Assembly: GCF_003369915.1 (NCBI RefSeq)
Contig: NC_046675.1
Coordinates: 17,298,001-17,362,000, forward strand
Source of the DNA: Drosophila miranda
Lineage: Eukaryota; Arthropoda; Insecta; Diptera; Drosophilidae
Direction of reading: 5' to 3'
DNA length: 64,000 nucleotides
Shown: piece after piece, positions 10,450-22,212 of the stretch
Position numbering within the stretch: the stretch's first letter is position 1
How the letters are laid out: each line of letters opens with the position of its first letter
Made by a program: the position numbers and the translations under genes
The notes under the pieces: generated by a model
The model's input: only the letters and a program-made list of their open reading frames with translations
What the model was told of the DNA's origin: nothing
Database searches by the model: none

Positions 10450-12944
10450 GTGATCATCAAAAACTTTATGTCAAACAGGAAAATCCTCGTGAAAAGTGGC
10501 ACGAATCTCTCGAACATCTTCCCACTTCCCAGAGGCATACCCCAAGGCTCCCCCATCTCAGTTATCCTTTTTCTTATAGCGTACCATCCATTCACAAACA
10601 AATCAAATTCAGTGCATACGCCGATGACTTACTCCTTATCATACAACACAGCAACGGAAAAATCATCACAATCGACTTCCAAACAATCCTCAGTCAAATA
10701 AACAGCTGGTGCATTCACTCTGACGACTCCAACTCCTACACATATGTACTATGTCGCAAACATAACTGTAAACCAAAATTTCTTACTGGCAACACAACCA
10801 TCCAACAAAACAGCCCACTCAGTGTACTAGATACTAGGTACTATTCCAGATACAACTGGAGTACTCAAATTAATAAATCCAAAATAGACCTTGCCAAGCC
10901 ACTGGGCATTAAACACCTCTCATCCTTAAAATACAACTGCCGCACCACATCACTTATGCAAATCACCAAATTTTTAATCATATCCAAAGTTCACTTCGGC
11001 CTCCCCATATATGGTTATGCACCCAAAAACCAGACAAATCGCCTATGATTAATGCAGGAATAAGAGGGGCCCTGGGTGCATTTCGTACCACACCCACTAA
11101 CAACCTACTATCTGAAGCCAACTTACACACCTTGGAAAAATAAGTGATTTTCTAACTGGCAAAATGTGTAAAAAAACCATCCACGCTAATGACACCCCCA
11201 AACTTTTCCCGTCACCAAACTATTTCCAACGAGGTGGAACGTTGTGAGTTGCTGCGGACACCGCAACTCTACAGTTATACCCGATACTAAGTCAGTATGG
11301 CTCTCCTGCGGCAGACGCCGCTAATATTGAACCACACGACACAGAGTGCGTGCGAGAGAGACAGAAAATCAGTCTGAGCGTGACGTCGGGCGCTGCGTAG
11401 CCACTGAAAATTAATTTCTTGCTCTTGATCTGATCCAGATTCAGCAATCTGATAGATATGGTCATTATCTATGATTCTGCGTTTTTAGTTTTCTCGAATG
11501 TGCAATATTGTGGATGCAACAGATTTTCGTCCTTTGTGGGGGCGGAAGGGGGTGGGGCGAAATTCTGAGATATACGTTTTATAGTGAGATCTAACAGAAG
11601 TGCGGATACCAAATTTGGTTACTCTAGCCTTAATAGTCTCTGAGATTTGTGGATGCCCCAGATTTTCGTTCTTTGTGGGTGCGGAAGGGGGTGTGGCGAA
11701 ATTTGGACACGAAACGGTCAAGGTCCGATATCACAGGAGTGTGGATACCAACTTTGGTTGCTCTGGCTCTTATAGGTTCTGAGATCCTTGAACTCATATT
11801 TTGCAATTGGCAAAGCCGACCATGAAACCTGTGTGTTAGAGAGAGAGACAGAGCGAGAAAGAATGAAATTGTTTTCTTGATTCTGGCTATAATAATTATA
11901 CGATCTGGTTCAGATTTTACACTCTAGAACATATAGTCATCCTCTACGATTCTGCGTTTTTGGTTTTATCGTATCTTTAAAAATGTGGATGCCACAGATT
12001 TTCGTCCTTTGTGGAGGCGGAAGTGGGCGGGGCGAAGTTTTGAAATATTTTTGTAGCAGTGACATATCACAGAAGTCTGGATCCAAAACATCGTTGCTCT
12101 AGATCTTATAGTCTTTGAGCACTAGGCGCTGAAGGGGACGGACGGACGGACGGACGGACAGACGGACAGACAGACAGGGCTCAATCGACTCGGCTATTGA
12201 TGCTGATCAAGAATATATATGGGGTCGGAAACGATTCCTTCTGGACGTTACACACATCCACTTTTACCACAAATCTAATATACCCCAATACTCATTTTGA
12301 GTATCGGGTATAAAAATAACAATAACCTGGATACCCAGCCATATAGGCATAAAAGGTAACGAAATGGGCGACACCTCAGCCGAAAATACCTCCAAAAAAC
12401 CCCTCATATATTCATATCTCGTGTGATAACTTAAACGACATCTCCCAATTCCTTAACTAAATCCTCCAATCCAAGCAAACCGACTTCCTTACTAAAACCT
12501 CCCCCTGGTACAAACAAATGACCAATCTGCCTTCCACTCATCCTCACCCCAAAAACCTAAGCAACCTAAACAGAAGACACCAAGTCCTCATGAATAGGTT
12601 GAGACTAGGTCACACAAGGTTCATTAGTGCCCACTACATGGATAAAACATCATCCGAGGCATTCCCACTGTGCCACAACTCAACCATAGACTTAAGAGAC
12701 ATTATATACGCTTGCCCGGCACTTTCCCTACAAAGATCCTCAATATTCAACAACACCGACCTTATGCAAGATCACTCAAAAATCCTTCACAACATATAAC
12801 CTCTAATATAACCAACCCTGTACACACATAGTACAATATATAATATTACTCTAGTGAGCTTAAGGCCTCAGTAGCTATAGCCCCATACTTTGTTAATAGC
12901 TAGTTTTAACTATTTATTAGCTATATATTAAAATAATAATAATA
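10450..12944 (+). mobile_element. Degenerate I-type LINE fragment in unit 2
   Basis: Same element as in unit 1, split by DINE-1 at 11228-12311. It keeps the 162-bp segment 10728-10889, which continues the reverse-transcriptase frame after YADD, so this copy is closer to the ancestral sequence. The C-terminal frame near 12518-12799 is open and ends before the (TAA)n tail at about 12930-12944. Confidence 0.7.
11228..12311. mobile_element. DINE-1-like element in unit 2
   Basis: A 1084-bp copy with the same ends, subterminal inverted repeat and GACG microsatellite (12139-12175, shorter than in unit 1). There is no nested LTR, so it shows the empty site ...CCCCAATACTCATTTTG. It is inserted in the LINE remnant between TTTCC and AAAAATAAC. 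Confidence 0.65.
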
Positions 12945-14120
12945 CCGAAATAAACATACCGATGAAAAAAACAACTCAGCTCACTTAAACCACCATTACT
13001 TAAACAGGATAACAAATAACAGCGGAAAATAATACTAATAATAATTACTCTTGTAGGTCCATCCTATCCTTCATCTATAATTAAAAAAAAAAACACCACG
13101 ATATCATTCGCCTAAGCTGCGTTAACATTCTTCAAGACCTACATATCGGCTATATATATACATATATATATATAGACTGATGAAATTAATGAAATGTACA
13201 ATTACATACCGATTTACATTAGACGCCTCTCCCTCTCCGCATGCGCCGCATTCGTATTGCCTACGAAAGCAATCAGGACTACTCGCTCTTCAAATAGAGC
13301 GCAGAGTGCCATTCTCTTGGATGAAACACATTTCTTCTCTCTTGTATTTAAAATAAATTTATTTACAAAAGAATATTCAAATGAATTCCTTATACAGAGG
13401 AAAAGCTGCATACAAAAACGGCTTCGAAACTAATTTACGCTCGCTTTTGTTGCACTTGAAAGTGGTAAAGTATGTGTAATTATAAGAATTTCCATCTCGT
13501 GTTTTTTGTTTTGTTTCATTTAAAAAGCTTAGTCTAATATATTTAATTACGAATTCATTTAAGAGTGATCGTAAGGATACCACAACTGTTCCCAGCGGAC
13601 ATCCCACCATGCACATTATTCGGTTTAGAAATCAATTATGTTTCTGTTCAGGTTACAATGGTTAAACATGTATAGAAAAACTAAATGCTTCAAATAAAAC
13701 AAGCATATCATGGGTAGGGGTAGGTAGGGGGTTGGGAAGATACCCAACAAAAAAAATTAATAGGTATACATATTTATAGAGCCATAATCTTAATAGCCGC
13801 AGAGCTGTTTGTATTGCTTTAAGGTAAGTTAAAATCATTTCATTTCCATTTAAGTTGTATTTTCGTGTGTGCAGGTGCGGGGAAAGGGAAGAGAGTGTCG
13901 GGGCAGAGCGGTGGTTTAGGTGGTCTGTCTATCTGTGGCGCACACAGTGCAACATTGAAAATCCAGCATCGATTGCATCTTATGGCGCTCCTTATCATTA
14001 ATCAACCAAAAACTGGAAGACACGAACCTATTGATATCATTTTAATTTTGTCGGGTGCAGAACGAATTAAGTTTTCAGTTGTGTGGAGAGAATGGAATCT
14101 GTGTATCTGTGGGTGTGTTG

Positions 14121-15854
14121 TTAACTCTTAAATGATTGCTTGTAGTTGGCGACATCTTTGCCTGAGTCGACGGCCCAGCTGAAGATGGAAGATGCTGCAA
14201 CGCACTGATTAGTAATTGGATTTCCATCATCCGATCGCCCTAATTGCACACCTTCGGCGCTGCATCGACGTCGACGGAATTGTTAACGATTTTTGTTTCA
14301 CCTGCAAAAATATCAACAAATCCTATAAGTTTCTAGGTTCTTTGAGCGTGTTCAATTTGCTCACCATTAAGCTCGGATTTGTTGACTGCACTGATGGCCT
14401 GTGCCTGCTTAATTGGCGTCTCTGACACGACGGTGGTATCAACGGCCGCAGCCGGTTCCGTCTTGCTAACATCGTTGGTGGCAGGGACAGGAGCAGGAAC
14501 CGACGCAGCTGGAGTGGCTTTCTCCCCCGTTGTCTGTTCGGCTTTCTTGGGTTCTTCGGCGCTCTCAGCTGGTTTCGGCTCTTCCGTGCTTTTGAGCTCG
14601 TCTGAACATTCTGCCTTCTTTTCCTCCTTGGGCTCGGCTGGCACATCCTCTTTAACCTCAGTGGCGACTTCATCGACAACACTATTGCTGGCTTTTGTTT
14701 CGTCTGAGCTTGCTACGACCTTTTCGGCTGGTGTGAATCGAACAGTTTCTGTACTACTCTTGGAACTCGAATCCACCTCCATGGGCTCCGGTGAGGGCTC
14801 CCGGGCGGGTTCCGAAAGCTTTTTTGGCTCCTCCGCTGCCTTATCAGCTGCGGTAGTTGCAGGCGGCTCTGAAGTAGTTTCGGGTGCGCTTTCGGCTTTA
14901 GTTTTATTGTCTGCCGATGCTGCTGATGGCTTCTCTTCATCCACTTCCATGGCTGCGGGAGCTGGATCCGCGGCAGCAGCTGGGGCAGGAGTGTCTGTAC
15001 TAGCACCATTTTCAGGGTCATCGTTACTTTTCGGTGGGTCTTCAGCCTTTGGCACTTCTTCTGGCGTTTTCTCCTTCACCTCGGGCTCATCTTTGCTTGC
15101 TTTGTCCTCCGCAGCGTGGTTCTGTTGCTCCTCGGGCACAGCTGTCAGCTTGGCAGCAGCACCATCTGTCTGATCCTCATTTTCGATTGTCTTGGCATCT
15201 GTTTCTTTTGCGTCAGCAGGCTCCTCCTCCTTTTGGGGCTCTGTGGTGGTGGCTGGAACTGCCTTCTTAGGAGTACCTTTGACTGGCTTCTCTTCTCTCT
15301 TCACCTCCTTCTTATCTTTCTTGGGAGTAGCCTGAAATGATTTGTTTCGTTAGATTGTGTTTAATGTTTAGAAAATGCTTCACTCACCTTTGCCTTGACC
15401 GGCAGAACCACCTTCTCTTCATCGTTGGTTTTCTCCGGCTCCCGGTCGAGCTCATCGCTGCCCACGTCTAGTTTGCGCGCACCGCGACCTTTCCCGGCGC
15501 CGCCGCCGCCACCGATCTTTGTGGCAGTCGTCAGCGACGCGCGTGCCTTCTTGTTGGGCGGCGGTGTAACAGTCTCAGCGGCCCGTGTCGGTGTGCCGCG
15601 AGTACTGGATCGCGTGCGACGTCCACCCTCTAGCTCCAAGCTGCCGCCCATCGTTCGTACCAGCTCTTCGCTTTCCCGCTGTGCCCGTTCTATGAACGAG
15701 CGTCGTTTCGGTGTGCGTTTCTGCTAATTAATGCAAATGGACTCGATAAGTACTTAGTCAAATATCCGATAAGATAATCGCTACGATACGACGTAGTTTG
15801 ATCCTGGGCAACATTCACTCTTACCGCTTTCATCAGTTTAGGAGGATTTCCCAT
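14121..15854 (-). CDS. Gene A copy 2 (unknown acidic protein, short isoform)
   Basis: Proximal exon 15825-15854, exon 2 at 15388-15723, exon 3 at 14365-15331, alternative last exons 14252-14301 or 14121-14194. It is open throughout. Its private substitution is Asp for Glu in the S-S-x-E-T-K-A motif. A 10-bp deletion lies in the intron between the proximal exon and exon 2, leaving both splice sites unharmed. Downstream, about 210 bp of the presumed 3' UTR is missing (junction near 13858), so the 3' end of any transcript would differ from the other copies. Confidence 0.72.
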
Positions 15855-16182
15855 TGTCCCGTGCTTAACAAAATTGGATATTAAAAGACGCTTAACAAAA
15901 TTGGATATTTAAAGACGCTCAGTCGGTGCCTTTTTGCCGCGATATTTTCGACGATATGTACGTTGAGTTAAAACAACTGACCTACTATTTTTAATGTAAG
16001 GCGTCACTTTTTCAGCGCGTTATTTTGGTGTAGTGATTTATGGTTAAAAATGACTTTTCCAGCAATAGCCTACTCTAGACAATCGGTTCACAAGCGTCAA
16101 TGTTATTCAGTGTTTACATATCGACATAAAAGATGCAGCACCCTGTACACTAAAATACGAGAGCAGAGAATTGATCATCTGA

Positions 16183-17220
16183 TCATCCGATCTTCACTTT
16201 GGTTATCTTCGCTGTGATCAGATTGTTCGTGTAGGTGTGCGAAACCAAGTCGTAGAGGGCCGTAAAGACAGTCTTCGTCAGCTCCAACTTGATTTGGTCA
16301 ACTTTTATGATTCTGTGGGGGCCCAAGGATTAACATTAGAAATGCGAAGACCTCTTGGTAGAGAACACTCACTCGTAGGTAATGGTCTCCTGCACAGCGT
16401 TGCCATCACCGCAAGTAGCGCGAAACGTGCGATTTACCGACTCTCGCGCCCAAATCTGCTCCTGCGCTTCAACACAGGATTTTCGCAGCTTTCGCATCGT
16501 GTAGATTCGAGGTTAGTTTGCTCTGCAGGTTAAAGTACTCCAGCAGGGCCGCATAGAGGGGATAAGTTTCACTGGTCTCCAGCAGCGAGTTCATGAGAAA
16601 TTCCAATTCAAACTGCTTGGCCAGCTCCATATCCGGGCAGTCGTAGATTTGCCGCAACTGCTCGGCGTCCAGTGGCTTGAGATTACTGCGCACTAGGGCA
16701 AATCCCGATGGCTGGCAATCGGCCTGGCGAAACACAATCTTTGATGAATGCTCTTCGATCTGGGCATTGGACAGTTTCATAGGCTGCAGATTCGGGTACT
16801 GCACGATTTTGGCGCTGCTAGAGGGCGGGGCACTGGGTGCACTCGGTTCCAGCTGCGCTTCCGGTTCGAGTTCGGGTTCGGGTTCTGGCTCTGTCGGCAA
16901 CTCCAATATATCGCTGGAAATGCAGCAGTCGTGACTAATGATGGTCTCGGCCCCGCTGCAGCTGCTGCTGGCCAACGCCGCGACGCGCTCAAACTCTTCC
17001 AAGAGAGAAGCATTTTCTGCCGGCCTTTGTTCTGGTGCAGCTACGCTACTTGTTGATAACTCGTCGTCACATTCGTCTTCCTCTTGCAGCCTTTGTTGCT
17101 GGTTCTCGCGTTGAGGCTTTTTCGTTTTCTGGAATCAACAATCTCTCATGTCATGCGACTCTTTCTGCTCCAGTGCATCCTTGTGCTTACCACTTTTTTA
17201 GGCTTTACTAGCGTGGCCAT
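16183..17220 (-). pseudogene. Gene B copy 3 (2-bp frameshift)
   Basis: Exons correspond to 17191-17220, 16373-17128 and 16183-16312. Near 16490-16500 the sequence has CTTTCGCATCG where intact copies have CTTCTCCACATCG, a net loss of two bases. The frame then reads L-H-D-A-K-A-A-K-I-L-C and stops, giving about 229 residues instead of 305 and losing the last third. It also has private changes (Cys for Gly in the S-S-S-x-S-G run, Tyr for Asp in S-E-T-x-P). Splice sites remain intact, so a truncated product is possible. Confidence 0.7.
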
Positions 17221-17773
17221 TATTGTCCGTTTTTGCGAACTCCTGCTCCACCTTTTTGGGGGCCGTGGGGCCAAAACAAAAATACACTGCTCTGAGTGTT
17301 TTCACTTCGGGATTATCTTAGGGCCTTCGTTGTGGCTATCAAATGCACCCTTTTCCTTATTTAATTGACGCTAATATTTCTTCTTGCAAAAGTTCTGCGT
17401 ATCGCTCGCTGTCTAGTTTTCTTGTTTATTTTTGTTGTATTTTCTTTTTTTACATTTGCTCAAATTACTACATGGCAACGACACGGTAAATACACATGTG
17501 CTACATAATAGAGCCGTATACTGTATGGTTAGTGATAATAGGTTGGAAAAGACGGTATGAAAACGGCAAAACGGGCCTGAAAACGTATCGAGTGCAAGGT
17601 AAAATCCACACCTTTTGCTTAACATACCTTGAAGTCAAAAAGCAGTTTTTCTCGTCACCCGCGAGGTGAGGTTTATACGAACCTTGCAATTTTCCCTGGC
17701 TGTTTTTGCCTGTTTTCCATACCCTTTTTTATAGGCCATTTAAAACTACGACTTATTTTTTCATGGTAGGAGT

Positions 17774-19121
17774 GTGATCATCAAAAACTTTATGTCAAAC
17801 AGGAAAATCCTCGTGAAAAGTGGCACGAATCTCTCGAACATCTTCCCACTTACCAGAGGCATACCCCAAGGCTCCCTCATCTCAGTTATCCTTTTTCTTA
17901 TAGCGTACCATCCATTCACAAACAAATCAAATTCAGTGCATACGCCGATGACTTACTCCTTATCATACAACACAGCAACGGAAAAATCATCACAATCGAC
18001 TTCCAAACAATCCTCAGTCAAATAAACAGCTGGTGCATTCACTCTGACGACTCCAACTCCTACACATATGTACTATGTCGCAAACATAACTGTAAACCAA
18101 AATTTCTTACTGGCAACACAACCATCCAACAAAACAGCCCACTCAGTGTACTAGATACTAGGTACTATTCCAGATACAACTGGAGTACTCAAATTAATAA
18201 ATCCAAAATAGACCTTGCCAAGCCACTGGGCATTAAACACCTCTCATCCTTAAAATACAACTGCCGCACCACATCACTAATGCAAATCACCAAATTTTTA
18301 ATCATATCCAAAGTTCACTTCGACCTCCCCATATATGGTTATGCACCCAAAAACCAGACAAATCGCCTATGATTAATGCAGGAATAAGAGGGGCCCTGGG
18401 TGCATTTCGTACCACACCCACTAACAACCTACTATCTGAAGCCAACTTACACACCTTGGAAAAATAAGTGATTTTCTAACTGGCAAAATGTGTAAAAAAA
18501 CCATCCACGCTAATGACACCCCCAAACTTTTCCCGTCACCAAACTATTTCCAAAAATAACAAATACCTCCAAAAAACCCCTCATATATTCATATCTCGTG
18601 TCATAACATAAACGACATCTCCCAATTCCTTAAGTAAATCCTCCAATCCAAGCAAACCGACTTCCTTACTAAAACCTCCCCCTGGTACAAACAAATGACC
18701 AATCTGCCTTCCACTCATCCTCACCCCAAAAACCTAAACAACCTAAACAGAAGACACCAAGTCCTCATGAATAGGTTGAGACTAGGTCACACAAGGTTCA
18801 TTAGTGCCCACTACATGGATAAAACATCATCCAAGGCATTCCCACTGTGCCACAACTCAACCATAGACTTAAGAGACATTATATACGCTTGCCCGGCACT
18901 TTCCCTACAAAGATCCTCAATATTCAACAACACCGACCTTATGCAAGATCACTCAAAAATCCTTCACAACATATAACCTCTAATATAACCAACCCTGTAC
19001 ACACATAGTACAATATATAATATTACTCTAGTGAGCTTAAGGCCTCAGTAGCTATAGCCCCATACTTTGTTAATAGCTAGTTTTAACTATTTATTAGCTA
19101 TATATTAAAATAATAATAATA
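17774..19121 (+). mobile_element. Degenerate I-type LINE fragment in unit 3 (no DINE-1)
   Basis: This copy keeps the 162-bp segment and is not interrupted by DINE-1. At 18545-18565 the sequence runs from CTATTTCC directly into AAAAATAACAA, which in the other units lie on opposite sides of DINE-1. A private deletion immediately after removes the W-I-P-S-H part of the RNase H tail. The C-terminal frame (18695-18976) is open and the (TAA)n tail ends at 19121. Confidence 0.7.
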
Positions 19122-20324
19122 CCGAAATAAACATACCGATGAAAAAAACAACTCAGCTCACTTAAACCACCATTACTTAAACAGGATAACAAATAACAGC
19201 GGAAAATAATACTAATAATAATTACTCTTGTAGGTCCATCCTATCCTTCATCTATAATTAAAAAAAAAAACACCACGATATCATTCGCCTAAGCTGCGTT
19301 AACATTCTTCAAGACCTACATATCGGCTATATATATACATATATATATATATAGATATATAGACTGATGAAATTAATGAAATGTACCATTACATACCGAT
19401 TTACATTAGACGCCTCTCCCTCTCCGCATGCGCCGCATTCGTATTGCCTACGAAAGCAATCAGGACTACTCGCTCTTCAAATAGAGCGCAGAGTGCCATT
19501 CTCTTGGATGAAACACATTTCTTCTCTCTTGTATTTAAAATAAATTTATTTACAAAAGAATATTCAAATGAATTCCTTATACAGAGGAAAAGCTGCATAC
19601 AAAAACGGCTTCGAAACTAATTTACGCTCGCTTTTGTTGCACTTGAAAGTAGTAAAGTATGTGTAATTATAAGAATTTCCATCTCGTGTTTTTTGTTTTG
19701 TTTCATTTAAAAAGCTTAGTCTAATATATTTAATTACGAATTCATTTAAGAGTGATCGTAAGGATACCACAACTGTTCCCAGCGGACATCCCACCATGCA
19801 CATTATTCGGTTTAGAAATCAATTATGTTTCTGTTCAGGTTACAATGGTTAAACATGTATAGAAAAACTAAATGCTTCAAATAAAACAAGCATATCATGG
19901 GTAGGGGTAGGTAGGGGGTTGGGAAGATACCCAACAAAAAAAATTAATAGGTATACATATTTATAGAGTCATAATCTTAATAGCCGCAGAGCTGTTTGTA
20001 TTGCTTTAAGGTAAGTTAAAATCATTTCATTTCCATTTAAGTGAGTCTCGAATCAACTTTCATAGAGATCGGTTGTGTCGCGCTTGTGCAAAGTTGTTTT
20101 CTTTATTCTGCTTTAGCGGAGCATTCTCTTGTGTGCTAAAAATAGCATACATCGTAAATTCGGGTGCTGCTTTGTGCGGTGTCGGCAATTGGACAAAAAC
20201 AAAAAACACATTTGTGAACGTTTTTACAACTGTATTCACTGCCCTTCGGGCAAGACATTCCCCTCAGTCTGCGCACAGCCGCACAAGAGGGGCAATAAAA
20301 ACTTCGCTTATCAGCTACGGTATA

Positions 20325-22212
20325 ATGAATGCGAATAGTTCATCTGACTCTCGGCTTAGAAATAAGCGGACTGATCATGAGAGAATGCTTCTAATATCAG
20401 GCAAATTACCTTCTGAGATTCGTTCTGAGTATCGTTCAGAGGCTGAACGCTATACATGCACAGAAACCACAACAACAGTAACATTCACTAGTGCCACCAA
20501 CAACACCACCTACACCATGGCAACTGCTACAATAAGCAGTATCTGCCCTGCACTAAGCTTTGATAGCCAAGAAAACTCCATATCCACATGCCCCGACGAC
20601 ACTGAGGCAAAAACACTTCGCACTGCTGCCGAACGACTTCTGGATGCTCAAAAACGGAGAACGGGCAAAAGAAAAAACGATCAGACTTTGTCATCTAAAT
20701 CTAAACGAGGGAGCGGCGGCCGGGACCTGGGCTTGCCCCCCACTACAAGCCAACAGGCAAACACCAACAACAGATTTTCCATTCTTGACACGAACATCCC
20801 AAGTGATAGTAATAATGAGGAAGTTCGGATGAATGTAGATGCAGACGCTGGAAATGACCAACTGGATGAACACCTTTATGAAGCAGTTAATACAGACCAG
20901 TGTCTTCAAGGAGAATCAACGAGCTCTGGTAATCAGCTTAAAGGCCCTCCAAAACCACCGCAAATAGTTGTCAATATTAGCAACTTAAATGACTTATTTG
21001 ATGTCATAAAGGACGTTGCAAATTTGAATAACGTTGTCGTCAAAGCTAACCAGGGGGAAACGGTCAGAATCCTCCCCAAAGACAGTGATACCTATAGAGC
21101 AATTGTGGATTGTTTCGATGCCATTGGAATAGAATTCCACACATACCAATTGCAGACTGAAAAGCCTCATAGAATTGTTGTAAGAGACCTACATCATAGC
21201 ACCCTAAACAATGATATTACCGCCGATTTTAAAATGTTGGGTTTCGAGGTCCTTCACATCCATAATCCAAGCTCAAGGACTAACAAGGACGAAAAACTTA
21301 ATATTTTTTTCATTAATATTAAGCCTTGTGCAAAAATTAACGAAATTTACCAAGTCAAGACCCTTTGCCGCCAAAAAATACGGATTGAAAGGATGCGAAA
21401 ATCCACAGAGATTGCTCAATGTCGTCGATGCCAGGATTTCGGCCACACAGCCAAATACTGCCGCCGACATCACAACTGTGCCAGATGCGGTGAAAATCAT
21501 CAAACCTCACAATGCACACGCCCCTAGATGCACAGCCAACCTGCATTCACTGCTCTGGAAGCCATATGGCCAGTTACAAAGGATGCCAATGGTATCAGGA
21601 GTTTCTACGGCGATCAATGGGCTCCGCAAAGAAGGCAATTAATACGAACAGGACGGGTCATGTCCCTTAAATAATCAAGTGGCATATGCTTACTCTACCA
21701 CACTTCCTGGAGACCAGCAACAGTTTCCTACCTTGCAGTCTAGTCACAAAAAGGGGGCTAATAGACCAACAATACAGCAGCACCAGCGAAATATTGATCA
21801 GCACCAACCTTTGGTAGGCACTAGAAGTAATACAGGAGCCTCCTATGCTGCCGTAGCAAATGGTAATTCAAATGCAATACCTGCTACACCTGCTCAGCGT
21901 CGTTTTCATAGTCTACAAGCGCATCAGCCACAAGGATTGAATAACCAGCAACAGAATTCATATGAAGTTCATGCACTGCTACAACAACAGCAGACAAAAT
22001 TTCAACAATGGCAACAACAGCTCCAACAGCAGCAGCAGCAGCAGTTTCTTATGTGGCTACAGCAACAGCAGCAAGAACAGCAGCAGCATAATAGTCAAGC
22101 CAATCAACGCCTTGAAAAACTTGAAAAAATGGTTTTTGAATTGGCCAACACGATTAAGCAATGGGCTGGATCTAATCTTCAGCTCCAGAACAACGTTTCA
22201 GCATCTCAATGA
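20325..22212 (+). pseudogene. Jockey-type LINE ORF1 (gag-like), two frameshifts
   Basis: A nucleic-acid-binding ORF1 protein. The first ATG in frame is at 20325; the frame is also open upstream but without ATG. Frame one runs to a TAG at 21525-21527, after two zinc knuckles (C-R-R-C-..-H-..-C and C-A-R-C-..-H-..-C). The third knuckle (C-I-H-C-S-G-S-H-..-C) lies in another frame. The break falls at a CCCC run (21521-21524), as if one C had been lost. A second shift lies between 21640 and 21668. The final frame (from about 21670) is Gln-rich with a long polyglutamine stretch and ends TGA at 22210-22212, overlapping the ORF2 ATG. The lesions could be real mutations or homopolymer sequencing errors. 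Confidence 0.75.

Larger units (their letters stand above)
8831..16156. repeat. Tandem array unit 2 (7326 bp)
   Basis: Same layout as unit 1: gene B (8857-9896), unassigned spacer (9897-10449), LINE remnant (10450-12944) split by DINE-1 (11228-12311), AT-rich spacer and gene A 3' region (12945-14120), and gene A (14121-15854). This unit carries the only gene B copy with no lesion. It keeps the 162-bp LINE segment at 10728-10889 that units 1, 4 and 5 lack. It privately lacks about 210 bp of the gene A 3' region (junction near 13858; the missing DNA corresponds to 6320-6529) and 10 bp upstream of gene A exon 2 (near 15754). Confidence 0.92.

Noticed and set aside
20073..21527. 484-codon frame as the full LINE ORF1
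   Set aside because: It begins at TTG. The first ATG in frame is at 20325, and the reading frame is broken before the third zinc knuckle.
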